This document shows, piece by piece, positions 1 through 7,511 of a stretch of 30,704 nt of DNA. Both the position numbers and the translations under genes were made by a program. The DNA is from Helicobacteraceae bacterium UBA6016 (GTDB taxonomy: Bacteria; Campylobacterota; Campylobacteria; Campylobacterales; UBA6016): positions 1-30,704 of the forward strand of contig DIZY01000099.1 in the NCBI GenBank assembly GCA_002428055.1, given 5' to 3'. How positions within the stretch are numbered: position 1 is the stretch's first letter; each line of letters opens with the position of its first letter. The notes beneath the pieces are model-generated. The model searched no databases. It saw nothing but the letters and a program-made list of their open reading frames with translations, and was not told where the DNA came from.

Positions 1-269
1 GTTTTTAGCTTCGGATTTTCAAGCCCTTCGCCTCTTCTTCGCACAAGCCCTTTGGCTATTAATACAAATTCATCTCTTACTTCGCTAGCCGCTTTGTGAG
101 CAGACGCGCTGTCCTTTGGGTCGCACACTAGCTGAACCAGTCCGCTTTTATCTCTTAGGTCTATAAATACTAGTTCACCGTGGTCTCTATAGCTATTAGC
201 CCAACCGCATACGGTTATCTCTTTTCCTATGTCATCTATCGTGACTTCGCCGCAATAATGGGTTCTCAA
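1..269 (-). CDS. aspS: Aspartyl-tRNA synthetase, N-terminal part (3' end outside window)
   Basis: AspRS charges tRNA-Asp, and in bacteria lacking AsnRS a non-discriminating form also makes Asp-tRNA-Asn for GatCAB. The visible first 89 codons read LRTHYCGEVTIDDIGKEITV and continue through CGW, YRDHG, FIDLRDKSGLVQLV and LVRRRGEGLENP, which is the OB-fold anticodon-binding domain typical of AspRS. The start is a TTG at 267-269. An in-frame stop lies only three codons upstream (279-281) and AAGGA sits just before it, so no longer start is possible. The remainder of the gene runs off the left edge. gatB is also in this window, which fits the transamidation route, but discrimination for tRNA-Asn cannot be judged from this fragment. 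Confidence 0.93.
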   Translation of the reverse strand, partial: MRTHYCGEVTIDDIGKEITVCGWANSYRDHGELVFIDLRDKSGLVQLVCDPKDSASAHKAASEVRDEFVLIAKGLVRRRGEGLENPKLK

Positions 270-342
270 ACCTTTTCCTTAGCCGAAATTTTAGGCGGAA
301 TTTTAACAATTATCGCCTTAACACCGTGTTTTCTTTTTGATA

Positions 343-371
343 TTGCAATAAAAACTTACAAGATATATAAC
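343..371 (+). promoter_or_regulatory. Candidate sigma70 promoter for the WD40 gene
   Basis: TTGCAA at 343-348 and TATAAC at 366-371 are separated by 17 bp. They lie in the 168-bp region between divergent aspS and the WD40 gene. A second AT-rich block follows, so other start points are possible. Prediction only. Confidence 0.35.
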
Positions 372-437
372 AAACTGTGCAAAAACAGCGATATAGGTGG
401 TAAACTAATGACATTATAGAAAATCAAAGAGGAATAG

Positions 438-1694
438 TTGAAAGCAAAAAATAGCATAACTTTGGATGCGGCAATAACAAAAATAAAAGCGGTCGCCGAC
501 AAAATAATAGCTCTAAGCGAAAATGGAGTTGTTACCGTTATTGTGGCTTCCAGTATGGAAAAAATAAGCGAATTTAAAGCGCCTGGAGCAGATTTTTTTA
601 AATACACGAATGGCTTTGATATTTCAAATGACGGCAGATATTTAGCTTTTGCAATAAAAGGTGAACCAAAATATCAAATATGGGATATTGTTCTCAAAAA
701 AAGAGTTTTCGAGGCGGCACATCTGCACACGGCGGAGGTCTACTCTCTATGCTTTTCCAGGTTTTCCCAAAAACTTGCAAGCGGCGGAATGGACGGCAAG
801 AGTTTCATTTTTGATTTTGAGAGTAAAAAGGCAAGCGGCACTTACGATATAAGAAGCGATTTTATATCCGCTTTTTCATTTAATCCAAACAATAAACATA
901 TTGCAATAGCAGGGTATGACCATGAAATAAGAGTATACAAACTAGGCGACACCGAAAATTACATATCTATAACTGGACTTGAAGAGCCGATAGTGCGAGT
1001 GGATTTTGTGACGGAAAAAGAGTTGGCTGTATTTTATAGAGATGGTCAAATGCTAGTGCTTGACGCTTTCACCCAAAAGGTAACGGCAAGTCCAAAAAAA
1101 CTAAATGACGGCGTATCGGCATTTGAGCCGGCAAACGGCTGTCTATATATTTGCGGCAGAGAACGAAATATCAGACTTCTTGGAGCCTCCGACTACGAAG
1201 AGCTTAGTGAGGGGATTATAAAAACACAAAGCATTGTATCCGCTGCAACGCTATACGGAGATAATGGGCTAATACTGGGTTGCCTGGACGGCTCCATACT
1301 GCTTTACGAACTAGACTCCGATAACAAAGAGCTAGAAGAGCTATTAATGAGCGGTTCGTTTGCTCAGGCGTACGATCTAGTGGAGGCAAATCCTTTCTTA
1401 AAAGAGGACGATAACTTCTCCATTTTGGAAGAAGCGTGGCAAATGAGTCTAGCGGATATTATCCATGATATAGAGGATGGTAAAGCAGATGCTGCAAAAA
1501 AAATGGCGCAAAGTTATATGCAAATAAGCGACAAAAGGCTTATTCTTCAAACTTTATTTAAACAATTTGAAGAGTTCCCAAGACTAAAATACGCTATAGA
1601 GCGCTCAAATCGCGAGCTAATGAAATCGCTAATCCAAAAAAATAACTACTTCAAAATGACAAGATTATATGAAAAAATAAAAAATCGCTTCTAA
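438..1694 (+). CDS. WD40-like beta-propeller protein with helical C-terminal tail
   Basis: The 418-residue protein has no signal peptide, so it is probably cytoplasmic. WD/Kelch-like blade ends are visible: YQIWDI near 79-84, LASGGMDGKSFIFDF near 113-127, IAIAGYDHEIRVYKL near 155-169, and LGCLDGSILLYEL near 280-292. Residues about 295-418 are different: charged, helix-rich and without blade motifs (ELEELLMSGSFAQAYDLVEA, ending LYEKIKNRF), resembling a TPR- or helical-hairpin-type interaction module. The start is TTG at 438 with GAGGA about 4 nt upstream. The neighbours (aspS, tRNAs) give no functional clue. NapL of Campylobacterota nitrate reductase clusters is also a WD40 protein, but NapL is exported and this one lacks a leader, so I do not assign it. 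A scaffold role is inference. Confidence 0.8.
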   Translation: MKAKNSITLDAAITKIKAVADKIIALSENGVVTVIVASSMEKISEFKAPGADFFKYTNGFDISNDGRYLAFAIKGEPKYQIWDIVLKKRVFEAAHLHTAEVYSLCFSRFSQKLASGGMDGKSFIFDFESKKASGTYDIRSDFISAFSFNPNNKHIAIAGYDHEIRVYKLGDTENYISITGLEEPIVRVDFVTEKELAVFYRDGQMLVLDAFTQKVTASPKKLNDGVSAFEPANGCLYICGRERNIRLLGASDYEELSEGIIKTQSIVSAATLYGDNGLILGCLDGSILLYELDSDNKELEELLMSGSFAQAYDLVEANPFLKEDDNFSILEEAWQMSLADIIHDIEDGKADAAKKMAQSYMQISDKRLILQTLFKQFEEFPRLKYAIERSNRELMKSLIQKNNYFKMTRLYEKIKNRF

Positions 1695-1699
1695 TGCTA

Positions 1700-1728
1700 T
1701 TGACAAAAAAAGAAAAAGGCAGTAGAAT
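1700..1728 (+). promoter_or_regulatory. Sigma70 promoter of the tRNA array
   Basis: A consensus TTGACA (1700-1705) and TAGAAT (1723-1728) with 17-bp spacing lie 18 bp before the first tRNA. Transcription would start about 1735. No further promoter of similar quality is seen between the tRNAs, so the five are probably one transcript. Confidence 0.75.
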
Positions 1729-1746
1729 TTCGCTCTCTATTTTGAA

Positions 1747-1824
1747 CGGGGCGTAGCGCAGTCTGGTTAGCGCACCTGGTTTGGGACCAGGGGGCCGGAG
1801 GTTCGAATCCTCTCGCCCCGACCA
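1747..1824 (+). tRNA. tRNA-Pro(TGG)
   Basis: Acceptor arms CGGGGCG (1747-1753) and CGCCCCG (1814-1820) pair perfectly. The anticodon loop is TTTGGGA with anticodon TGG, flanked by CCTGG/CCAGG. The T-loop is TTCGAAT. Discriminator A and an encoded CCA follow. First of five clustered tRNAs. Confidence 0.97.
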
Positions 1825-1862
1825 CTATATGAGATGTTATTTTTTATCTTTATAAATTTCAC

Positions 1863-1940
1863 GGTAGGTGTAGCTCAGTCGGTTAGAGCATCAGGTTGTG
1901 GTTCTGAGGGTCGTGGGTTCGATTCCCATCACTTACCCCA
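1863..1940 (+). tRNA. tRNA-His(GTG)
   Basis: Acceptor arms GTAGGTG and CACTTAC pair with one G-T wobble. An extra G at 1863 opposite C73 (1937) is the G-1 that HisRS needs and is encoded here. Anticodon loop TTGTGGT gives GTG. CCA is encoded. Confidence 0.96.
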
Positions 1941-2029
1941 TAAAATTTTATTTACTTTTAAGAAATGTTTTTGTAGAATTTCGTTTCTTTTTTCAGCGCA
2001 ACCTAGTAAAGGCCGCCAAAGAGCCGAAT

Positions 2030-2105
2030 GCGTTCGTAGCTCAATGGATAGAGCAACTGACTTCGGATCAGTAGGTTGGGAGTTCGACCCTCTCCGAGCG
2101 CACCA
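2030..2105 (+). tRNA. tRNA-Arg(TCG)
   Basis: Acceptor arms GCGTTCG/CGAGCGC pair with one G-T wobble. The anticodon stem ACTGA/TCAGT encloses loop CTTCGGA with anticodon TCG, reading CGA and possibly other CGN codons. Discriminator A and encoded CCA are present. Confidence 0.96.
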
Positions 2106-2115
2106 TTTTCGTTTG

Positions 2116-2192
<77 letters not shown>

Positions 2193-2212
2193 CTTTTTTC
2201 TTATAACTACAT

Positions 2213-2297
2213 GCGGATGTGGTGAAATTGGCATACACGCTAGACTTAGGATCTAGTGCCGCAAGGCGTGGAGGTTCAAGTCCTCTCATCCGCACCA
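2213..2297 (+). tRNA. tRNA-Leu(TAG)
   Basis: Class II tRNA: acceptor arms GCGGATG/CATCCGC, anticodon stem CTAGA/TCTAG with loop CTTAGGA (anticodon TAG), and a long variable arm TGCCGCAAGGCGT. CCA is encoded. Last of the array. The 194 bp after it hold no gene or clear terminator that I can see. Confidence 0.96.
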
Positions 2298-2491
2298 CCC
2301 TATTCCATCGGTATTCCTTCATTCAAAACTTCCATTTTAAGATTCATATTTTTTGAGCTTGTGATAGATTTGTGCCAAGTTGCGTCTCAACACTCATGTC
2401 AGACCACATCTCTTTTTCCAAAAATGCCGCCCTCTTTATTTGCTTGATATTTATAAAATCAGCATAATAAGTCATGTTGTCAAACAGAAAG

Positions 2492-3847
2492 TTACACGAC
2501 GGGGATACTTTCAATCAACAAAATACTCTCGCTTTCAAGCCTCATAAGCTCATCCGTAAAGCCGCTTTTACTGAAGACAACATAGTGTCTTATCGGAAGA
2601 TTACTGTCAATTTTTGCAGACTTTGCTTTTAAAGATTCTAGAATATCGACGCCTACTTTTTTGCTGCTATACTTACACTCGGCTACTATCAAAAAATCTT
2701 CACCAACTCCAACAGCGTCAATCTCGTCGTTTTTATCCCACCATCTGCCACACTTAAGCACAGGATACCGCTTTTGGAGATATGAAATCGCTAGCTTCTC
2801 ATAAATCGGCGACACAAATCCATTGAAATTCTCTTTGATTTTAGCAAGCACATAGCCTGTATTGCCAATTTCTAGTTGACTTTTATATGGCAGCGCATAA
2901 GTAAACCAAAATCTAAAAAAGTTATCTTTGATGAAATAAAGACCTTTTTTGCTTTTTAAAGGATTTTGTTCTGTAATCGGCACATCTTTGTAGATAATAT
3001 CGAGCTCTATCAGCTTGGATATAAAAGATGTGATGTTTTGTACGCCTTTGCCTAGCTTGCCGGCGATGTTGCCTAATTTGTGTTCGCCGTTTGCGATAAC
3101 TTCCAAAATTGAAAAATATGTAATCGGCTCATTTACTTCGTTTTGCAGTATAAATTGAGGCTCGTTATAAAGATAACTGTTTGGATTTAGAATATTTTTT
3201 TCAATACCACTATATACATCTCCTTCTTCTTTGAACATCTCAAGGTATTTTGGCACACCGTAAAGCAAAGCATAAAGCTCTATTAATTCGTTTTGTGTTT
3301 TGTCGGCAAAAAACTCCCCTAGATAATTAAACTCTATCGCTTCTAGTTTAATGGCGCTCGTTCTTCTGCCGTATAGCGGAGAGCTATATGAGAGTGTTTG
3401 TTCATACATCATAGAGATGATGGAACCGCAAAGAACCAAGTGAATGTTTTTATTTTTTAGTAGTTCATCTACAATATATTGAAACTGCGATGGTATTGAG
3501 CTATCTATTTTAGCCAAGTACTGAAATTCATCAATAATTATAATAAGTTTTTTGTCAAAGCTTTTTTGCGAGATATACTCAAAAAGTTGTTTTATATCTT
3601 TAAGGTTCAAATTTTTTAGAAAACTATCATTTAAAAAATCAGCTACGATATCTTGCAATCTTTTTAAAACAATATTGAAATTCTCCAAAGTTACCAAAAA
3701 ATAAATCGACGGCTTATCTTTGATAAACTCCTTCAAAAGAGTGGTTTTGCCAACTCTTCTTCTTCCATAAAGCACGGTAAAAGAAAATGCATCGCCGCAA
3801 TATTCATCATTTAAAAGTTTGAGCTCTTTATGCCTATTTGCAAACAT
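2492..3847 (-). CDS. ATP-binding protein, ATPase_2/DUF234 type
   Basis: The 451-residue protein has an N-terminal STAND/AAA-like ATPase with Walker A GRRRVGKTT (28-36), Walker B LIIIIDEFQYL (D106 E107) and a sensor-like CGS at 140-142. A winged-helix-like stretch follows at about 243-290. The C-terminal third carries DEIDAVG (374-380) and AECKY (389-393), the D/E...ExK pattern of a PD-(D/E)XK nuclease-like fold seen in DUF234 proteins. AAAGGG precedes the ATG, and a TATAAT lies upstream (minus strand, 3873-3878). Families of this type are common in archaea and anaerobes, occur sporadically and have unknown function. It sits alone, antisense to the tRNA array and next to toxin-antitoxin debris, which suggests accessory DNA. 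Nuclease activity is not established. Confidence 0.85.
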   Translation of the reverse strand: MFANRHKELKLLNDEYCGDAFSFTVLYGRRRVGKTTLLKEFIKDKPSIYFLVTLENFNIVLKRLQDIVADFLNDSFLKNLNLKDIKQLFEYISQKSFDKKLIIIIDEFQYLAKIDSSIPSQFQYIVDELLKNKNIHLVLCGSIISMMYEQTLSYSSPLYGRRTSAIKLEAIEFNYLGEFFADKTQNELIELYALLYGVPKYLEMFKEEGDVYSGIEKNILNPNSYLYNEPQFILQNEVNEPITYFSILEVIANGEHKLGNIAGKLGKGVQNITSFISKLIELDIIYKDVPITEQNPLKSKKGLYFIKDNFFRFWFTYALPYKSQLEIGNTGYVLAKIKENFNGFVSPIYEKLAISYLQKRYPVLKCGRWWDKNDEIDAVGVGEDFLIVAECKYSSKKVGVDILESLKAKSAKIDSNLPIRHYVVFSKSGFTDELMRLESESILLIESIPVV

Positions 3848-3910
3848 AACAACCCTTTATCGTTTTTTGATTATTATAATATTACAACGAACTTATTAAT
3901 CTGCTTATAA

Positions 3911-4117
3911 AACAACAAAAAGCAAAGTTCCAAAAAAGGGTTCTGCCCATTCAACACCCAAAACAACACCAAATGTTTTAATCTTGGAGATGGACTTTTT
4001 GAAGTGAGAGCCAAAGGCGAAGAGGGTATCGGAAGAAGCCTTTTTTGCTACACAAAATTCAAGAGGATAGTTATACTACGCTCATTTATTAAAAAGATGC
4101 AAAAAGGAGATAGACAA
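3911..4117 (+). pseudogene. HigB/phage Gp49-like toxin remnant, lacking its start
   Basis: An open frame without any usable start codon (stop at 3908-3910) reads, from 3974 on, CFNLGDGLFEVRAKGEEGI, then GRSLFCYTKFKRIVILRSFIKK, then MQKGDRQ. This is the core of the HigB/Gp49 type II toxin family (the family pattern is L-G-x-G-L-x-E-x-R, then R-x-x-Y/F, then I-x-x-L-x-x-F-x-K-K-x-Q-K). The normal N-terminal third is absent and the C-terminus is cut short. The stop TGA (4118-4120) overlaps the next ATG as ATGA, the usual toxin-antitoxin coupling. It is most likely a decayed toxin, inactive for lack of a start. Confidence 0.7.
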
Positions 4118-4194
4118 TGACAGCAATCAATAGACCGTCATACGCCGAATTTATAGTTTTTGGGTCTGACCCATGCTCCCATCCGAATGAATAA
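4117..4194 (+). pseudogene. Truncated HigA-like antitoxin remnant
   Basis: A 25-codon frame starts at ATG 4117, overlapping the toxin remnant's stop and preceded by AAAAAGGAGA. It begins MTAINRPSYAEFIVFGSDPC and ends at TAA. Position, overlap and a strong ribosome site mark it as the former antitoxin start. No helix-turn-helix remains. The coding sense seems lost within about ten codons, near the palindrome at 4161-4173. The identity rests on context. Confidence 0.45.
4161..4173. repeat. Perfect palindrome TGGGTC-T-GACCCA
   Basis: Two 6-bp arms flank a single T. It lies where the antitoxin remnant stops looking like coding sequence, so it may mark a rearrangement or small repeat element. There is only one copy in the stretch I examined. 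Confidence 0.4.
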
Positions 4195-4286
4195 TTTTTT
4201 GTGTCAAAACAGTTACAAAACTACCCACGGATAACTTTTTATAATCCAAAATAAATCATTAAAATATAAATTTCTTATAAAACACA

Positions 4287-4292
4287 TATAAT
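4287..4292 (+). promoter_or_regulatory. Candidate -10 box for the porin operon
   Basis: TATAAT at 4287-4292 sits in very AT-rich DNA about 48 bp before the porin start. No convincing -35 is seen, as is common for Campylobacterota sigma70 promoters. Downstream, ACGAGTAGTCGT (4302-4313) could form a small leader hairpin. Confidence 0.4.
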
Positions 4293-4339
4293 ATACCTCG
4301 AACGAGTAGTCGTTTATAGCCAATTTTAGGAGTCTCAAG

Positions 4340-5833
4340 ATGATGTTTACCGTAAAAAAGAGTGTAGCGGCGCTTAGCGCTATCGGCATTGGGCTAACGG
4401 CATTTGGCGCCGACACGGTCACACTGCAAAAAGCGATTTTGGACAAACCAAAAGAGAGCAGTGCAGATGCAAATAGCATCGAAGATGCTTTCAAAAAAGG
4501 GAAGTTTTCGGGCTATATCAGGCTCCACCATATCACAAGCGGAGATCCTGTAGCAAAAAACGGTAGCGCAATAGGGGGCAAACTAAAGTACGAAACTGCC
4601 TCCATCGGTGGTTTTAGTGCAGGCGCTGCCTTCTATGCAGCACACGATACGGGACTTACAAAAGCAGAAGATGGTCCGGCGCAAGGACTTTTAGGCGACA
4701 ACCTAGAGGGATACGACACGCTAGGAGAGGCTTATATCAACTACAAAATATCAAAAACAAATATACGAGTCGGTAGACAAGAGTTTAAGACCCCTATGAC
4801 GGAAAACGCCGTGACTATCATTCCAAACCTGTTTGAAGGTGCGGTAGTAAGCGTAGGTGAAATTCCAAACCTAGCTCTAGGCATCTCGCACATAACAAGA
4901 ATGCAATACGGCACTCGATCGGCTACCGATAAATTACTTATTGGGGATGTCGCATACGGGCTTACCGCAGGTGCGGGAGAGGGTCTAGCCACTGCTACAG
5001 GCCTATACGGCGCTACGACGACAAACGGAAAAAACAGATTTATGCAGATAGGAGAGGCTGCGCTTGGAAGCAGTGCAGATGGTACAAACGGTCTAACCGT
5101 CCTAAACGCTACATACACCGGAGTCAAGGGGTTAAAACTGAGCTTTTGGGATTACTATGCATGGGATATCATGAATACAATCTACATCGACGGAGAGTAT
5201 AAAACGAAGCTTGGAGGGGTGGGCGTAAAACTTGATGCGCAATACCTAAACCAAAAAGATGTCGGAGACTATGCAAGAACTACTGCGATTAGAGGCAGAA
5301 TCAGTCATTATAATGAGTCAACAGACAAATTTGTATCTCAAAATCTTTGGGCACAAATAATAGACGCAAACGGAAATATAGATGCCTCGATGTACGGTGC
5401 AAGAGCTGCATTTACATACTCCGGACTTACGCTTATGGGCGCATTCAACAAAAACAAAGATGGGCATATCATAAATCCATTCGGCGGCGACCCTGCTTAT
5501 ACCAGTATGATTTTTGGCAGAAACGGGTATAGAGCGGATACTGATTCTTACAAGATAGGGTGTAAATATGAGTTTGGCACTATAGGTATCAAGGGACTTG
5601 TGTTTAATATGAGTCATGCCGAATTTAACACAAAAGCGGTTTACTACACGAGTGCTACAGGTAGTACAACCGTTGAAAGAGACGAAGAGACAAAAATCAA
5701 CGACTTTATGCTCACTTACAACCCACCTTCGATAAAAGCTCTTAGCGTAAGGTTTTTCTATGAGCAAAGAGACAACGACACTAGAAAATACGACCAAGAC
5801 CATACGAGACTTATCGTTAACTACAATTTTTAA
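4340..5833 (+). CDS. Outer-membrane porin, Opr/OprD-like (Campylobacterota type)
   Basis: The 497-residue protein has a Sec signal peptide (KK then ALSAIGIGLTAFG, cleavage likely before ADTV near residue 24). The mature part is rich in Gly, Tyr, Asn and alternating beta-strand patterns and ends in an aromatic residue (VNYNF), the signature of a beta-barrel outer-membrane protein. Opening motifs such as GKFSGYIRLHHI and VGRQEFKTPMTEN are typical of the OprD-like/Opr porins of this phylum. Two adjacent ATGs (4340, 4343) follow AGGAG, and either could serve. It is 9 bp upstream of the sulfide dehydrogenase gene and probably co-transcribed, so the pore may admit sulfur compounds or anions. The substrate is inference. 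Confidence 0.88.
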   Translation: MMFTVKKSVAALSAIGIGLTAFGADTVTLQKAILDKPKESSADANSIEDAFKKGKFSGYIRLHHITSGDPVAKNGSAIGGKLKYETASIGGFSAGAAFYAAHDTGLTKAEDGPAQGLLGDNLEGYDTLGEAYINYKISKTNIRVGRQEFKTPMTENAVTIIPNLFEGAVVSVGEIPNLALGISHITRMQYGTRSATDKLLIGDVAYGLTAGAGEGLATATGLYGATTTNGKNRFMQIGEAALGSSADGTNGLTVLNATYTGVKGLKLSFWDYYAWDIMNTIYIDGEYKTKLGGVGVKLDAQYLNQKDVGDYARTTAIRGRISHYNESTDKFVSQNLWAQIIDANGNIDASMYGARAAFTYSGLTLMGAFNKNKDGHIINPFGGDPAYTSMIFGRNGYRADTDSYKIGCKYEFGTIGIKGLVFNMSHAEFNTKAVYYTSATGSTTVERDEETKINDFMLTYNPPSIKALSVRFFYEQRDNDTRKYDQDHTRLIVNYNF

Positions 5834-5842
5834 GGAGCAAAA

Positions 5843-7219
5843 ATGGCACTATCAAGAAGAGATTTACTAAAAGTATCATCCATAGGAGTGGCAGCAGCGG
5901 CTTTGGGCGGATGTGCGGCAAGCGAGGGAACGGGCACACCAAAAGAAGCGAGCGTTTCAAAGCCAAAAAAACTTTTGATGGGAGCGCCAAAAGGAAATAG
6001 AGTCGTTATCATAGGCGCAGGTTTTGCCGGACTCACTGTTGCAAAATACATCAGAAAGCATAATGCAAATAGCGAAGTCGTATTGCTCGATAGAAAAGAT
6101 AACTTTGTATCATGTCCGATAAGCAACGAATGGCTTGTCGGGCTTACCCAGATAGACAAACTCTCATTCGGCTACTATGAGGTTGCAAAAAAACACGGAT
6201 ATAAGTTTTTGCATGCAACAGTCTCAGGTATAGACAGGGGCGCACGAATGGTCTCTACCGAAAAAGGCGACATAGGGTATGACTATCTAGTGCTAGCTTC
6301 CGGAATCTCATACGACTACTCCAAATATTTTGGCTCCGATACGGCGTTGGCGGAGAGATGCAGACAAGAGTGTCCGCCGGCGCTGATGTTTGGAAGCGAA
6401 CACTTTGCTCTGAAGAAAAAAATAGAGAGCTTTGAAGAGGGAAATTTCATCATCTCTATCCCTGACGGTGTCTACAGATGCCCTCCTGCGCCTTATGAGA
6501 GAGCCGCAATGATTGCATGGCATATCAAAAAAAACAAGCTAAACGGCAAAGTAATAATACTTGACCCAAAAGCCAAACCGGCGCCCAAAGGAGCTGGATT
6601 TTTGGCGGCGTACAAAGAGCTTTATCCTAATATCATAGAGTACCATCCGCACACTGCCGTCTCAAAAATAGATCTTGATAAAAAAACTATCACGACCGAG
6701 AGCACAAAAGACGAAAAAGGCGGCTCCAAAACATTTTCATTTGAAGAGGCAAACATCATCCCTCCAAATGTTGCAAGCCCCCTAATAAAAGAGGCCGGAG
6801 TCGGTATGGGTGCCGCCGGATGGGGTCAAGTGGTCTCTCCTACTTTTAGGACAAAGGCGGATGAGAGAGTATTTGTAGTAGGCGATGCCGTCGGTGGATA
6901 CCCATATCCAAAAAGCGGAGCGATAGCAAATGCAGAGGGCAAGATACTCGCCAAATCAATAGCAAATATACTAGCCGGCAAATCAGATGATAGTCTAGGC
7001 ACACTACCTGAAAATGTATGCTATTCGATAGTAAACGGCGACCCACAAGAGGCGATAAGTATCGGAGTCTCATATCAACTAGTCAAACAAAAAGACGACA
7101 AAGGCAATGAGAGCCTAAATATAAAACCGACATCCAAAGAGAACAATACTCGTTCAAAAGATGCCGGTGTTGCGACGCACGAATGGTTTAAGGGGATTAT
7201 GAACGACTTGTTTAGTTAG
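5843..7219 (+). CDS. fccB: Flavocytochrome c sulfide dehydrogenase flavoprotein subunit (FccB/SoxF-like)
   Basis: The 458-residue enzyme would oxidise sulfide to sulfur or polysulfide in the periplasm, passing electrons to a c-type cytochrome. It opens with a twin-arginine leader (SRRDLLK, R5 R6) and then LGGC, so Cys24 could be a lipobox anchor. The FAD fold follows: GAGFAG (58-63), the GD of VVGDAVGG at 347-348, and a C-terminal FCSD flavin-binding region. YRCPPAPYER (Cys213) and NVCYSIV (Cys393) match the two cysteines that form the redox disulfide in Allochromatium FccB. Extra cysteines at 91, 173 and 177 are unusual. AAGGAG precedes the ATG. The expected cytochrome subunit FccA is not adjacent, as the upstream neighbour is a porin. 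A sulfide:quinone reductase is less likely because of the Tat leader and the FCSD C-terminus. Confidence 0.88.
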   Translation: MALSRRDLLKVSSIGVAAAALGGCAASEGTGTPKEASVSKPKKLLMGAPKGNRVVIIGAGFAGLTVAKYIRKHNANSEVVLLDRKDNFVSCPISNEWLVGLTQIDKLSFGYYEVAKKHGYKFLHATVSGIDRGARMVSTEKGDIGYDYLVLASGISYDYSKYFGSDTALAERCRQECPPALMFGSEHFALKKKIESFEEGNFIISIPDGVYRCPPAPYERAAMIAWHIKKNKLNGKVIILDPKAKPAPKGAGFLAAYKELYPNIIEYHPHTAVSKIDLDKKTITTESTKDEKGGSKTFSFEEANIIPPNVASPLIKEAGVGMGAAGWGQVVSPTFRTKADERVFVVGDAVGGYPYPKSGAIANAEGKILAKSIANILAGKSDDSLGTLPENVCYSIVNGDPQEAISIGVSYQLVKQKDDKGNESLNIKPTSKENNTRSKDAGVATHEWFKGIMNDLFS

Positions 7220-7246
7220 AGTTCTTTGAGGTTATACACGCTTTTC

Positions 7247-7275
7247 ACCCTCTCTCCAACCAAAGAAGAGAGGGT
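7247..7275 (+). terminator. Rho-independent terminator of the porin-fccB operon
   Basis: ACCCTCTCT (7247-7255) pairs with AGAGAGGGT (7267-7275) around an 11-nt loop. TGATTTTATTTTT follows on the plus strand. It lies 27 bp past the fccB stop. Confidence 0.7.
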
Positions 7276-7280
7276 TGATT

Positions 7281-7490
7281 TTATTTTTGGATGTATCTCT
7301 CTAGTAGTATTTTGAGCTCATCTATCTTCAGAGGCTCAGTTTCGGAGTCCAACCCTTGCCCGAAAAAACTGCGCCTGCATTGTGACCAAATAATACCTTT
7401 TTTGAGCAGTTTTTCAAAAAAGCCAAGTTTGAGAACTGCGTAAAAATTTTTGGCGCCTCGATAGCTTTACAAGCCCTAGACTGTTTCCAT
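7281..7490 (-). pseudogene. Broken small gene downstream of tex
   Basis: An AGGAG ribosome site and ATG (7488-7490) begin 21 bp after the tex stop. The frame reads METV, stop, GL, stop, then 61 open codons (from SYRGAKNFYAVLKLGFFEKL to LKIDELKILLERYIQK) and a stop at 7281. The good ribosome site and a natural-looking C-terminus in the same frame suggest a gene of 69 codons inactivated by two nonsense changes. I do not recognise the family. The alternative is that the open part is chance. Together with the terminator this accounts for the 292-bp gap between fccB and tex. Confidence 0.4.
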
Positions 7491-7511
7491 TTGTTCTCCT
7501 TCAATTCAACA

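Larger units (their letters stand above)
3848..4339. other. 492-bp gene-poor region between the ATPase and the porin
   Basis: This stretch holds the ATPase promoter region, the toxin-antitoxin remnants at 3911-4194, a short palindrome at 4161-4173 and the porin promoter region. No intact gene is seen. It looks like a scar of accessory DNA. Confidence 0.6.

Noticed and set aside
180..419. 79-codon plus-strand frame over the aspS start
   Set aside because: It lies antisense to the clear AspRS reading frame and the divergent promoter region; no ribosome site or family match.
2298..2491. Possible gene, attachment site or terminator after tRNA-Leu
   Set aside because: No frame with a family match, no clear hairpin with T-run and no repeat of a tRNA end was found by eye.
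5318..5803. 161-codon minus-strand frame inside the porin
   Set aside because: Composition is cysteine- and valine-rich shadow translation; the porin frame has signal peptide, barrel pattern and ribosome site.
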